64,000 nucleotides of DNA, taken from contig JAPPLM010000007.1 in assembly GCA_028874195.1 (NCBI GenBank), positions 1-64,000 on the forward strand, given 5' to 3'. A program made the position numbers and the translations under genes. Positions 43,558 through 52,871 of the stretch are shown here, one piece after another; position 1 is the first letter of the stretch; every line of letters begins with the position of its first letter. Origin of the DNA: Chloroflexota bacterium. Lineage in GTDB: Bacteria > Chloroflexota > UBA11872 > VXOZ01. The notes under the pieces were generated by a model. That model had not been told where the DNA came from. It saw nothing but the letters and a program-made list of their open reading frames with translations, and did not search any database.

Positions 43558-46500
43558 TTACGTCCCCACCAGCACCTTTGATTCCAGCAACATATCCAGC
43601 AAACTATCCAGGCCGTCGCGCCATTGCTCTTCCCGGCGGCCAATGTGCCAGCGCACGACATTGCGGGTCAGGCGCACGTCGGTGCCAAACTCCTTGAAGA
43701 CGCGCATGCGGTCGAACACGCGCTCCTCGCGGAAACGAATGACGAGCACGTCATCCTCGAAGGCCAGTGAGAGTATGCCGTTCTCCGCCGCACGCGCGCG
43801 CAGCCGCAACAGCATAAGGATATTCTTCACTGCTGGCGGCGGCGGGCCGAACCGGTCGCGGAGTTCCTCGGCAAAGGCCTCGGTCCCCTGCCGCCCTTTC
43901 AGCGCAGCCGCCCGCTGGTAGAGCTTCATCTTGGTTCCCACGCCGCCCACGTACTCATCCGGAATATAGGCGGCCAGCGGCAGGTCCACCACGGTTTCCA
44001 GCGCCTGCTCCGGCGGTAGGTCTTCTTTCGGTTTCTGGCCCAACATGGATTGCACCGTCTGCTGGAGCATCCTGGTGTAGAGATTCAGGCCCACCGCGTT
44101 CACGAAGCCGTGCTGCTCGGATCCCAGCAGGTTGCCCGCGCCGCGAATTTCCAAGTCCCGCAGCGCGATCTTGAAGCCTGCCCCCAACTCCGTAGCTTCC
44201 ATGATGGCATCCAGCCGTTTCTCGGCCTCTTCGGAGAGCGTCTTCATCGGATTGTAGAGAAAATACGAATACGCCTGCACGTCGGCGCGGCCGACGCGCC
44301 CGCGCAGTTGGTAGAGCTGCGCCAGCCCGAAGCGCCAGGCGTCATTGACGATGAGGGTATTCACGCGGGGAATGTCCAAGCCGTTCTCGATGATGGTGGT
44401 GCTCACCAGAATGTCGAATTCGCCCTGCACAAACGCGTGCATGACCTTTTCCAGGCGGTCGGACTCCATCTGGCCGTGCCCCACCGTGACCCGCGCCGTC
44501 GGCACCAACTCCCGCACGTGATACGCCAAAGAGTAAATCGTCTCGATATCGTTATGCACCATGAAGATTTGCCCGCCGCGATTGAGTTCGCGCTGGATGG
44601 CGTCGCGGACAAGGTCGTCATTGAACGCCGTGACGTACGTCTTCACGGCCAGGCGGTTGGGCGGCGGCGTCTCGATGACGCTCAGATCGCGAATGCCCGC
44701 CAGCGCCATGTGCAGAGTGCGCGGAATGGGCGTGGCGGAGAGCGCCAGCACGTCCACCTGCTTGCGCAGTTGCTTGAAGTGCTCTTTCTGGGCCACGCCG
44801 AAGCGCTGCTCTTCATCGACGATGACAAGCCCCAGGTCCTTGAATTCTACGTCTTTGGAAAGCAAACGATGCGTGCCGACGGCGATATCAAGCCTGCCGG
44901 CGCCGAGGTCTGCCAGATGCTTCTTGATCTCTTTCGGCGTGCGGAATCGGCTCACCAGACCCACCCGCACCGGAAACGGCCGCAGGCGGCTGCTCAGCGT
45001 CTCGTAGTGCTGTAACGCCAGCACGGTCGTGGGCACGAGCACAGCGACCTGTTTGCCGTCCATCACCGCCTTGAAGGCGGCGCGGATGGCTACCTCGGTC
45101 TTGCCGAAGCCAACGTCCCCGCAAATAAGCCGGTCCGTGGGTTTCGGCTGCTCCATGTCGCCTTTAACTTCCGTAATCGCTTTCTCCTGGTCGGGCGTTT
45201 CCGCGTAGGGGAAGGCCTGTTCGAGCTGCCGCTGCCAGTCGGTGTCGGCGGCAAAAGCGTGGCCGGGTTCGGACTCGCGGGCAACGGCCACGTCCACAAG
45301 GTCGTGCGCCATGTCCACCACCGACTGTTGCGCCCGCTGCTTGGCGCGTTGCCACTCCTGGGTGCCCAGGCGCGAGAGATTCGGCACACGTTCGCCCATG
45401 CCGACGTACTTCTCCACGCGGTCCATGTGGTCGGTGGGCACATAGATGCGGTCGTCGCGGGCAAACTCCAGCACCAGGTATTCGCGTTCGCCGGAGGGTC
45501 CGGGCATGCGGCTGATGCCGGCAAAGCGTCCGATGCCGTGGTCTACGTGCACGACATGATCGCCGACCTGGAGTTCGTCCAACAGCCGCTGGCCGCGCAC
45601 GGATGGCCGCAGGCGGGCCGCTGTAGGAGGCCGCTTCCAGCCGAATATCTCGGCGTCGGAGAGCACGATCAGTCCCGCTTGCTCGCAGCGGAGACCTTCC
45701 GCCAGGGAAAGCGGCACGACGCTAATGCTGCCCGCAGGGGGAGCCGTTTGCAGTGTATCGAGCACGGTGGGCGCGAGATCGTATTCCAGGAGGATTTCCG
45801 TCACACGCTCCACCTGGGTGGTTGCCAGCACCACGCGCAGACCTTGCTCCCTGAAGCTCGCCACGCCTTTGGCGAGCCGTCCCGGGCGGCCGGCGAACGT
45901 AGGCAGCGTGTCGAGGCCGTCGCTGTTGTCCTCGCTCTGGTCGCCCACGTCCAACATTGCGTAGGCGCTCATTTGCTCCTGTACGCTAATAACCGCATGG
46001 TAGGACTCCGGCCAGTCGGCGGAGAGTTCGCCGCCCGCAATGAGTCTCCTCTTCCGTTCAGCGGTTTGGGCTTCCAGGGCGTAAGCAACGTCCTGCAAGT
46101 TCGCGGCATCCTCCGCCAGCAGGATGCCCTCTGGTAGGTAGTGCAGCAGATTGTGGTCAAGAAAGGGCATGGTGTAGAAGGAAGCATGCTCGAAGTACAC
46201 GCCTTCTTCCAATAAGCGCAGGTGGCGTTGCCATTGCTCACGCACTTCCGGCCGCAGGCCGCCGCTGTCGAGGCCGCGCACTTCAGCCGCAAAGTCCCCG
46301 CTGCGCCACGTCGGCACTTCATTGGCCGGCAGGATGGAGAGCGCCGTGTGCTGGGCCGTGCTGCGCTGCGTGGAGACATTGAACGGCCGCACCGATTCGA
46401 TTTCGTCGCCAAAAAACTCAATGCGGATTGGCTGGTCTTCCGACGGTGGGAAGATGTCCACAATGCCGCCGCGGCCGGTGAACGTGCCGGGGTCTTCCAC

Positions 46501-47037
46501 CTGCGGCATCGGTTCGTAGCCAAAGCGAATGAGCCGGTTCTTGAGCGCCGCCGGGTCGGTGCGCTGGCCCGGCGCCAGCATGAGGACGTGCTCGCCCAAC
46601 TCCGCCGGGGAGGGTACCCGCTCAAGCAAAGCGCGGACAGAGGTCACAATAACGGGATGGCTTCCCACCGGCCGGTTCGCGCTCTGCCCTGCGAGCAAGG
46701 CGCCAAGCACAGAAATGCGCGCGCTCAATGTGCTGGAGAAGTGGGGCAGGTTTTCGTAGGGCAGGTAGTCGAGCTCCGGGTAGAAGAGCACGTTGGCGGC
46801 GTCCGGCGACCACGAGCAGAGCTCCTCGTAGAATCGGTGGGCGCGGTCACGGTCGGCACAGAGAATCAGCAGCGGCCGCGTGGCATGCTGCTGCGCAAGC
46901 GCAGCCAGAACCGGCCGCGCGCCTGCACGGACGGCTGCCTGCTGAGATTGTCGCGTGGTTATCCAATTCCGCGCCGCTTCCGCCCAGGGCAAAGAGCCGA
47001 CGAGCGCGCGGATTCCGTCAAGATTCATCGACGACAA
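43558..47037 (-). CDS. mfd: Transcription-repair coupling factor
   Basis: Mfd removes RNA polymerase stalled at DNA lesions and recruits UvrA. The 1159-residue protein has the full architecture: an N-terminal UvrB-like region (YPELDYLPYENLPHFS; FTGRGGIVDIFPPSEDQPIRIEFFGDEI), an RNAP-interacting domain (GDHVVHVDHGIGRFAGI), and a RecG-like translocase with ICGDVGFGKTEVAIRAAFKA, VDEEQRFGVAQKEH and LSATPIPRTLHMAL. ENGLDIPRVNTLIVNDA and QLYQLRGRVGR follow, then the TRCF C-terminal domain. It forms a cluster with pth and rsmA upstream on the same strand. Confidence 0.96.
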   Translation of the reverse strand: MSSMNLDGIRALVGSLPWAEAARNWITTRQSQQAAVRAGARPVLAALAQQHATRPLLILCADRDRAHRFYEELCSWSPDAANVLFYPELDYLPYENLPHFSSTLSARISVLGALLAGQSANRPVGSHPVIVTSVRALLERVPSPAELGEHVLMLAPGQRTDPAALKNRLIRFGYEPMPQVEDPGTFTGRGGIVDIFPPSEDQPIRIEFFGDEIESVRPFNVSTQRSTAQHTALSILPANEVPTWRSGDFAAEVRGLDSGGLRPEVREQWQRHLRLLEEGVYFEHASFYTMPFLDHNLLHYLPEGILLAEDAANLQDVAYALEAQTAERKRRLIAGGELSADWPESYHAVISVQEQMSAYAMLDVGDQSEDNSDGLDTLPTFAGRPGRLAKGVASFREQGLRVVLATTQVERVTEILLEYDLAPTVLDTLQTAPPAGSISVVPLSLAEGLRCEQAGLIVLSDAEIFGWKRPPTAARLRPSVRGQRLLDELQVGDHVVHVDHGIGRFAGISRMPGPSGEREYLVLEFARDDRIYVPTDHMDRVEKYVGMGERVPNLSRLGTQEWQRAKQRAQQSVVDMAHDLVDVAVARESEPGHAFAADTDWQRQLEQAFPYAETPDQEKAITEVKGDMEQPKPTDRLICGDVGFGKTEVAIRAAFKAVMDGKQVAVLVPTTVLALQHYETLSSRLRPFPVRVGLVSRFRTPKEIKKHLADLGAGRLDIAVGTHRLLSKDVEFKDLGLVIVDEEQRFGVAQKEHFKQLRKQVDVLALSATPIPRTLHMALAGIRDLSVIETPPPNRLAVKTYVTAFNDDLVRDAIQRELNRGGQIFMVHNDIETIYSLAYHVRELVPTARVTVGHGQMESDRLEKVMHAFVQGEFDILVSTTIIENGLDIPRVNTLIVNDAWRFGLAQLYQLRGRVGRADVQAYSYFLYNPMKTLSEEAEKRLDAIMEATELGAGFKIALRDLEIRGAGNLLGSEQHGFVNAVGLNLYTRMLQQTVQSMLGQKPKEDLPPEQALETVVDLPLAAYIPDEYVGGVGTKMKLYQRAAALKGRQGTEAFAEELRDRFGPPPPAVKNILMLLRLRARAAENGILSLAFEDDVLVIRFREERVFDRMRVFKEFGTDVRLTRNVVRWHIGRREEQWRDGLDSLLDMLLESKVLVGT

Positions 47038-47269
47038 CTCTTGGTTTCATGTGCTCTTCTCTTGGGCGCTATTGAAGCGTGCCGATGCCGAATGAAGCTC
47101 CGCATGAACCGTTTTCGTGTCATTTCGAGCGAAGCGAGAAATCTAGTGCCAGTCGTCCTCTATTCAACGTCACTCGGCTGCGCGGGACGATTGACAATGG
47201 GACGTTCGATTATAGAAGACTCACAACGGAAGTTCCACACCATACTCACCGTTACCGCAGGGAGCGATG
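47038..47269. repeat. Short gap with TCATTTCGAGCG-type repeat
   Basis: The repeat TCATTTCGAGCGAAGCGAGAAATCTAG lies at 47119-47145. No gene is seen. Confidence 0.65.
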
Positions 47270-47923
47270 TTACTCCTTCGGTGAAGCCACCGGCTCCGGT
47301 TCCTCACAGACGCTTGGCTCAACGGCTGCCTTCGTGCGGCTATTGAAGAGCGTCATCGTCTTAGCGAGCCCTGCCGTCACAAGGCTCAGGGCAGCTTCTA
47401 CAGCCTGATCTATTGTCTTTTCGATCTCCGGTTGCTCTGCCGGCGCAAAGTCGCTGAGCACGTGCGCGATCGGGTCAACACCGGCTGGCGGACGCCCCAC
47501 GCCAATGCGCACGCGCGGGAAGTCACGGGTGCCCAAGGCCGCAATCACCGATTCTACCCCGCGATGGCCGCCGTGGCTACCCCCCGCGCGCAGGCGCAGC
47601 CGCGGAAACTCCAGATCTATGTCGTCGTAGACCACTGCGACTTGCCTGGTGGGAACTTTGTAGAAGTTTGCAGCCTTGGCAACCGCCTCACCGCTGGCGT
47701 TCATAAACGTCGTCGGCTTGAGGAGCAACAGTGAATGCGGCCCCACCGCCGCCTTGCCGAACCAACCCTGGAAGCGTCTATCGGTAATGGACACACCGGT
47801 CTTGGCCGCGAGCCGGTCAAGCACGTGAAAGCCCACGTTGTGACGGTTGGCGGCGTATTTCTTCTCTGGATTGCCCAGCCCGACGACGAGCCAGCGGGTG
47901 GGTTCTTCCGATGTTTGTGACAT
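47270..47923 (-). CDS. pth: Peptidyl-tRNA hydrolase
   Basis: Pth releases peptides from peptidyl-tRNA that drops off ribosomes. The 217-residue protein has the N-terminal VVGLGNPEKKYAANRHNVGFH with the catalytic His, KPTTFMNASGEAV, VVYDDIDLEFPRLRLRAGGS with the catalytic Asp, and GGHRGVESVIAALG. A polar tail of about 25 residues extends past the core. Neighbours rsmA and mfd are commonly linked to pth in bacteria. Confidence 0.95.
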   Translation of the reverse strand: MSQTSEEPTRWLVVGLGNPEKKYAANRHNVGFHVLDRLAAKTGVSITDRRFQGWFGKAAVGPHSLLLLKPTTFMNASGEAVAKAANFYKVPTRQVAVVYDDIDLEFPRLRLRAGGSHGGHRGVESVIAALGTRDFPRVRIGVGRPPAGVDPIAHVLSDFAPAEQPEIEKTIDQAVEAALSLVTAGLAKTMTLFNSRTKAAVEPSVCEEPEPVASPKE

Positions 47924-48077
47924 GTTACTGCCTGGACGAATCGATACAGTTACCGGTTTTCTTGTTTTACCCTCACCCTAACCCTCTCCCACGGGGAGAG
48001 GGGATCGGAGACTGTTGCGCGGGGGCTTGTCCCCCGCTCTTTCGTACTGAATATTTAGGTCATCTAATCCAATGGGT
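47924..48077. repeat. Short gap with two repeats
   Basis: A CCCTCACCCTAACCCTCTCCC...GGGGAGAGGGG element (47970-48004) and GCGCGGGGGCTTGTCCCCCGC (48017-48037) separate pth from the end of rsmA. Confidence 0.75.
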
Positions 48078-48971
48078 CTAACTTCCAATCAGCAGGCCGT
48101 CGGCCTTTACCGCCTGATACAGCGCGAACCATTCACCTAGGGAAAGCTCCTGCGGGCGGCACTGCGGCGCTATTCCGGCTTCTTTCAATAGCCAGCGCAT
48201 ATGTTCGTCATCTATGCGCAGCAGCGAGCGCACGGAATTGTGCACCTGTTTGCGCCGCTGGGCGAAGCCCGACTGCGCCAAGCGTAAGACGTCGTCTACC
48301 GCTTCCGCAGGATAATACGGCTCTGCGCGCCTCCTCAATTCAACCACGGCGGAATCCACCTGCGGCGGTGGAAAGAACGCCTGGGCCGGTACGCCAAAGA
48401 GGACTTCTGGTTTCGCGTAGGTCTGCACCAGCAAAGAAAGATAGCTCATCTCACCCGGCGCCGCGCAGACACGCTCAGCGACCTCGCGTTGCAGCATGAC
48501 CACCATGCGTTGCGGTCCGGCCGGATGCGCCGCAAGCTGCCTGATCACCGGCGTCGCGACGCTGTACGGCAGGTTCGCAGCCAGCATGTACGGTTCCGCG
48601 CCAAAGTATGGCTGTGGATCGAACGACACCGCGTCCTGGTGCACTGTCTCGACGTTCGGATAGAAGGCGAGCGTGGCGTCCAGCAACGCCAACATGCGGG
48701 CATCGATTTCCACGGTCACCACACGCTGCGCCACCTCCGCCAGGCAGACGGTCAGGCTGCCGAGACCGGGCCCAATCTCCAGGACCTGGTCGTGGTCGCC
48801 TTGTCGGACACGGCGCATGATAGCGCGCAACACGCCCGCATCGGCCAGCATATGCTGGCCGAGCTTCCGGCTCAGACGCAAGTCCACCTGGCGCAACAGC
48901 ATCCGCATGGTGCGCGGCCGGCACAGGTCGCGCGCTTGCGCGGGGATGTCAGAAACCTTGGAATCAAGCAT
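48078..48971 (-). CDS. rsmA: 16S rRNA dimethyladenosine transferase
   Basis: RsmA (KsgA) dimethylates two adjacent adenines near the 3' end of 16S rRNA late in 30S assembly. The 297-residue protein has QVDLRLSRKLGQHMLAD, the AdoMet motif VLEIGPGLGSLT, EIDARMLALL, and the catalytic NLPYSVATP motif near residue 130, followed by FFPPPQVDSAVVEL. The start at 48971 lacks a clear ribosome binding site; MRMLLRQVD at residue 22 is an alternative start. It is the first gene of the rsmA-pth-mfd cluster. Confidence 0.94.
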   Translation of the reverse strand: MLDSKVSDIPAQARDLCRPRTMRMLLRQVDLRLSRKLGQHMLADAGVLRAIMRRVRQGDHDQVLEIGPGLGSLTVCLAEVAQRVVTVEIDARMLALLDATLAFYPNVETVHQDAVSFDPQPYFGAEPYMLAANLPYSVATPVIRQLAAHPAGPQRMVVMLQREVAERVCAAPGEMSYLSLLVQTYAKPEVLFGVPAQAFFPPPQVDSAVVELRRRAEPYYPAEAVDDVLRLAQSGFAQRRKQVHNSVRSLLRIDDEHMRWLLKEAGIAPQCRPQELSLGEWFALYQAVKADGLLIGS

Positions 48972-49175
48972 CTATCAAATCTATACGTGGTAAACAGCGC
49001 CCGGTAGCGCAGGCCCTTCGACAGAGCCTGTGCTGAGCCTGCCGAAGTGCTCAGGACACGTTTTCAACCTGCGTCGCTCTGGCCATATTGCGGTGCCTGT
49101 AGTGCGGATCGGCCTCAGTTCTTATAATACCGTAGAGAAGGCTAGGACATTCCAATACGAGAAGGAGCGAAAACC
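48972..49175. promoter_or_regulatory. Divergent region rsmA / PIG-L deacetylase
   Basis: A degraded CTTCGACAG...TGTGCTGAGCCTGCCGAAG repeat lies at about 49016-49058. TATAAT at 49123-49128, 48 bases before the deacetylase ATG, is a likely -10 element for that gene although its -35 is weak. Confidence 0.45.
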
Positions 49176-49898
49176 ATGCGGGTGCAGGCAATCGGCGCGC
49201 ATCCTGACGACATTGAGCTGCTCTGCGCGGGCACGCTGGCGAAATACGCGCAGCAGGGGCACCACGTGACCATGTGCTACGTGTGCAACGGCGGCTTGGG
49301 CCACGTGGAAATCATGCCGCCGGAATTGAAAGAAGTGCGTAAGCAGGAGTCCATTAACAGCGCAAACGTGATCGGCGCGGATTTCCAATGGCTTGACATC
49401 GACGACGCCGACGTGCGCCAGAGTACCAACGAGGCGCTCGCCGGATTGGTCGACGCCGTGCGCGCGGCCCAGCCGGACGTGATCATCACCCACTCGCCCA
49501 ACGATTACATGGACGATCACCGCTTGGTCAGCGAACTGGTGCTGAAGGCGAGCTTCGACGCCACCATTCCCCACCTTGAATCGGAACAGCAGAATCCTGC
49601 ACAACTTGTGCCCATCTTCCACATGGATACACTATTGGGCGTGGACTTTCTGCCGGAAATGTGGGTGGACATCAGCGAAACCATCGAGACCAAGCGCCAG
49701 ATGCTCGCGTGCCACGAGAGCCAGTATGCCTGGCTGATGGAACACGACAACATAGACTACATCGATTCCATGGTCACCGTGGCCAAGTACCGCGGCCTGC
49801 AGGTCGGCACGCCCTACGCGGAAGGCTTCCGCCAGGTGCGCGTCTGGGGCCGCACGACCACTGTGCCGCTGCTGCCAACCGACATAGCGCGGGGGTAG
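49176..49898 (+). CDS. PIG-L (LmbE) family deacetylase
   Basis: This zinc-dependent de-N-acetylase of 240 residues belongs to the PIG-L/LmbE family, which includes GlcNAc-PI and bacillithiol or mycothiol pathway deacetylases. The zinc motif AHPDDIELLCAGT lies at residues about 7-19, and the third ligand region is HSPNDYMDDHR. GAAGGAG about ten bases before the ATG supports the start. Substrate is unknown; in many bacteria these enzymes act on amino-sugar conjugates. Confidence 0.92.
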   Translation: MRVQAIGAHPDDIELLCAGTLAKYAQQGHHVTMCYVCNGGLGHVEIMPPELKEVRKQESINSANVIGADFQWLDIDDADVRQSTNEALAGLVDAVRAAQPDVIITHSPNDYMDDHRLVSELVLKASFDATIPHLESEQQNPAQLVPIFHMDTLLGVDFLPEMWVDISETIETKRQMLACHESQYAWLMEHDNIDYIDSMVTVAKYRGLQVGTPYAEGFRQVRVWGRTTTVPLLPTDIARG

Positions 49899-49939
49899 CA
49901 ATCATGTAAGTGCCCGACTATCAGATAAGAAGGTGGAGT

Positions 49940-51094
49940 CTAGCCTGACTCAATTGGTGAATCGACAACAGCGAGTAACTCTCGAAAGATATACAGTCTT
50001 GGCCACGAATCTGGACGATATTCGACAATCTTCAGACCAGCGAACCGGTCAAGTATCCGCCTGGCGCCCGCGGGTGAAATCTCTAACAGCCGTGCTGCTG
50101 TTGGCGCAGTCATGAACGGCCTCTCAAACAGCGTTTCGAGCAGCATGAGGGCATTCGCAGACTCGCGGTTGTTTTGCAATAGGTCTCTCATGTTGTCGTG
50201 AAGGTCTCTCAAGCGCCGAGCTCGGTGCAGGGCATCATGGGCCTGTTCAACTACTCCATCTAGAAAATACCCAATCCAAGTTTGCCAGTCTCCGGTTGCG
50301 CTTACTCGGAATAGGTGGTCGTAGTAGGCGTGCCTGTCTCGTTCAAAATAGGCGCTGAGATAGAGGAGCGGTAGCGTTAGGACCTCCTTAGCGCAGAGAA
50401 ATAGGATTATAAGAAGCCGCCCAAGTCGACCGTTGCCATCTACATAGGGGTGTATAGCCTCAAACTGGTAGTGCATCAACGCGCACTGAACTAAAGGGGG
50501 CAACGCCGAATCGAGGTTTGCGAACTCTTCCCAGTCTTGCAGTAAGTCACGCACTAGACTGGCTGGCGGTGGGACATACGTAGCATCTGAAAGCGGGCTT
50601 CCTTGCGAGCCAATCCACACCTGGTGCTGCCGTAGTTTGCCTGTATACGCGCCAGCTCCTCTTACTCCTTCGAGCAGTACTGCGTGCATCTCGTTCGTCA
50701 AGCGTACACAGAGCGGCAGCTTGTCCAACTGTCCGAGACCGTGTTCTAGTGCCCTCACATAATTAGCTACTTCGGCTACGTCTCCCTTGGGACGTCCGAC
50801 CGTCGTCGCCTCGTATAGGAATAGGTCGGAGAGCGACGCTTGCGTGCCCTCGATTCTAGACGAGAGGACAGCTTCCCGACGCACGAATGGCCTAATGAGC
50901 AAGTACGGGTTTGGAATCGTCTCTCCAACACCGGCGAGCGTGGCTACTGCTCGTGACGCCTCGTCAAGTCGATAAATCAACTGCGGATTTAGGTCTACAT
51001 GGCGAGGAAGATTTTCCGGTACGAACGCCTGATTCCCATCCGCGATCGGAACCAGACTCCCGCATGGACTAGCAGCGAGATCTCTGACGGCCAT
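49940..51094 (-). CDS. Fic family protein with C-terminal winged helix
   Basis: This protein of 384 residues has the Fic motif HPYVDGNGRLGR at 215-226, which transfers AMP (or another nucleotide part) to target hydroxyls. An N-terminal SSRIEG (78-83) is the inhibitory helix motif [ST]xxxE[GN], so the enzyme is self-restrained. The last 70 residues (MLLETLFERPFMTAPTAARL, then ARRILDRFAGLKIVEY) read as a winged HTH. I chose the ATG at 51094 because GGAG lies six bases upstream; a TTG six codons earlier overlaps that site. The palindromic AGTATCGATT sites 30 bases upstream suggest self-regulation through the winged helix. Confidence 0.92.
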   Translation of the reverse strand: MAVRDLAASPCGSLVPIADGNQAFVPENLPRHVDLNPQLIYRLDEASRAVATLAGVGETIPNPYLLIRPFVRREAVLSSRIEGTQASLSDLFLYEATTVGRPKGDVAEVANYVRALEHGLGQLDKLPLCVRLTNEMHAVLLEGVRGAGAYTGKLRQHQVWIGSQGSPLSDATYVPPPASLVRDLLQDWEEFANLDSALPPLVQCALMHYQFEAIHPYVDGNGRLGRLLIILFLCAKEVLTLPLLYLSAYFERDRHAYYDHLFRVSATGDWQTWIGYFLDGVVEQAHDALHRARRLRDLHDNMRDLLQNNRESANALMLLETLFERPFMTAPTAARLLEISPAGARRILDRFAGLKIVEYRPDSWPRLYIFRELLAVVDSPIESG

Positions 51095-51122
51095 TGCGTA
51101 CTCCAGTTTCAATTCTTGGACT

Positions 51123-51184
51123 AATCGATACTTTTCACTCGAATAGTATCGATTGTATCACAAATCGCAACCAAAGTATCGAAT
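51123..51184 (-). promoter_or_regulatory. Candidate Fic operator: AGTATCGATT palindrome plus half-site
   Basis: AATCGATACT (51123-51132) and AGTATCGATT (51145-51154) are a perfect 10-base inverted repeat separated by 12 bases. A third copy, AGTATCGAAT, lies at 51175-51184. All lie 29-90 bases upstream of the fic ATG. The region between fic and the HicB gene otherwise shows nothing. Confidence 0.65.
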
Positions 51185-51326
51185 TCAACTAGCGTATGAC
51201 AAGGAGGATTTGCCAGGAGACACGCGAAGGCAACCTACAGTTGCAATTGACTAGGGTGGGAAAAGAGGAGTGACCTGTAGAATCGCTCTAGTGGAACTGA
51301 ATATGAGGCAGATCCGAGGCTAGATC

Positions 51327-51581
51327 CTAACTGTCCACCAGATTAGTCAAGGTTTCGATCCTTTTTGCGATGTCGCAGTCGAAAATGGCAGACGGGAGGG
51401 GCTTACCGTCTACTCGATAGAGATGGATCGCTTCGTCTACGACCTGGCAAAGCTCTGCAAACACTTGCCTTTCTTCGTCGCCATGGCACCCACCGTATAC
51501 CAGGCCCGGCGCGCTCCCGACATAGCACTGGTCTTCCTCGGTCCATTCTACGACTTTGGCATATCTAGCGCTGTCTTTCAT
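51327..51581 (-). CDS. HicB-like antitoxin domain protein, no HicA partner
   Basis: This 84-residue protein reads as the partly degenerate RNase H-like fold of HicB antitoxins: YAKVVEWTEEDQCYVGSAPGL, then GGCHGDEERQVFAELCQVVDEAIHL and a GKPLPS end. It lacks an obvious C-terminal HTH or RHH. A HicA toxin (about 60-80 residues with GSH) is not visible on either side, so it is an orphan or acts alone. Base use is AT-richer than the housekeeping genes. Confidence 0.72.
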   Translation of the reverse strand: MKDSARYAKVVEWTEEDQCYVGSAPGLVYGGCHGDEERQVFAELCQVVDEAIHLYRVDGKPLPSAIFDCDIAKRIETLTNLVDS

Positions 51582-51655
51582 TCCTGGCCTTCTTGATAGT
51601 GATTCTCACGGTGCGGCCTGGTAGTTCCTTGCATCGCTACCAAGCTTGCCGTGCA

Positions 51656-52642
51656 CTAGTAATATGCTCGGTACTTGAAGTAGCACCCTTCCTCTTTGCA
51701 TCTGTTTGGATAGAAACATTCCCTTTCTGGATTGTGCGGACACATTACCTTTTCCGCTTCTGCCACACAGTGAGGACATTCCCTATCACCGTCGTAGTCA
51801 AAGAATTCGCCGTGGGTCAAGCAAATCCGTGTTGCGCATTTGTCGCAGGGACCGTATGACTCTTTTTCCGCCTGAGGCAGGTTAAACCTGTCATGGTAAG
51901 GGTCCTGGTATAGAAACCAGTTCCCTTGTATCTGGTCACAACTGGTACAGACGTTGGCCAAGTACTTTGCTCCGACAGTGGCACTGAATCTTCGTTCAAG
52001 GATCACGCCACTGTCTCGGACAAATTCCAACTCCTCTTTGGTGAATTCATCCTGCTCTAGGGCTTGGCCGTCTTTGTAGCCCGTAGCGACACTGACGTTC
52101 TGGCCACACTTCCAACAGTCCTTGACACTGACAACTATCGTGCGCAGCGGTAGCGGAGTTGAGCAGTCTTCGCATTTAGGTCGCTGGCAAAGCAAGTTGT
52201 GCGCGTCTATCTCCAACCGCTTTGCGACAAGATCCTCAAGCCTTGCCTTTACGGTCAGCGAGGCATCAAGAGCGGGGTTGCGTCGATACCCAACGAATTC
52301 TCGTGGTGCATTCAAATGGAACTCTACGACTTCAATGTCGTTCCCCACTGCATATTCGTGGACATTACTTTCGGGGGCGTGCTTGTCCACGACTTCTATG
52401 AATCTGATAGGATTCCCTTCTGTGTCAAATGCAGTTAGGTCGGGGCGAACTGTTCCAACTCTTATATTCCTTGCGACGGTCGCCGCGTCTTTCACTAGGT
52501 TGATAGGAAGTGCTTCGCTACATTCATTGCAGATTGCGGTAGCCGACAGGTCTCCGCCAAGGCCCTCCCTGATATGGGTCTCCAGAATGGAGACTGCACG
52601 CTCGTGTGGCGTCTCTTTCGCTTGCGTCTTGTTGGTGGGCAC
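51656..52642 (-). CDS. Cys-rich protein with CoiA-like nuclease N-terminal region
   Basis: This 328-residue protein has three visible parts. Residues 1-50 contain one Cys pair (CNEC) in a helical lead-in. Residues about 60-115 read VRPDLTAFDTEGNPIRFIEVVDKHAPES, which resembles the PD-(D/E)xK-like core found in CoiA/competence-related proteins (PD...E.V). After that come several CxxC zinc-ribbon or treble-clef pairs (CEDC, CWKC, CTSC, CDKC, CPHC, CPHNPERECFYPNRC). The GTG start follows GGAGACAGAGT. It might be a nucleic-acid-binding nuclease, but this is inferred from patterns and I cannot name the family firmly. Confidence 0.6.
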   Translation of the reverse strand: MPTNKTQAKETPHERAVSILETHIREGLGGDLSATAICNECSEALPINLVKDAATVARNIRVGTVRPDLTAFDTEGNPIRFIEVVDKHAPESNVHEYAVGNDIEVVEFHLNAPREFVGYRRNPALDASLTVKARLEDLVAKRLEIDAHNLLCQRPKCEDCSTPLPLRTIVVSVKDCWKCGQNVSVATGYKDGQALEQDEFTKEELEFVRDSGVILERRFSATVGAKYLANVCTSCDQIQGNWFLYQDPYHDRFNLPQAEKESYGPCDKCATRICLTHGEFFDYDGDRECPHCVAEAEKVMCPHNPERECFYPNRCKEEGCYFKYRAYY

Positions 52643-52871
52643 TCTGTCTCCAGCGGTTCAGCCGCTTTGCGATTGTTTGGAATCGATCAACTGGAAGCGT
52701 CTTCCATGTCCACGCCTGTAATTGAGCCGTCCCTTTTCCAAACTGGAAACTGGTTCACGAATCCTAGGCGGCAAGTTTGGGGCCCAAGTAAACGGCAAAT
52801 CCGAAGTAGTGAGAGCCGGGAGAAGGAGTGATGTCTGCTCCGCGCTGCGCTAGGCGTAAGAATTAGGAATT

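Noticed and set aside
51180-51660. HicA toxin gene beside the HicB-like gene
   Set aside because: No short frame with HicA features was seen on either strand in the flanking gaps.
52300-52870. Plus-strand open frames opposite the Cys-rich gene
   Set aside because: They have no consistent start signal and overlap the better supported minus-strand gene, which has a good ribosome binding site.
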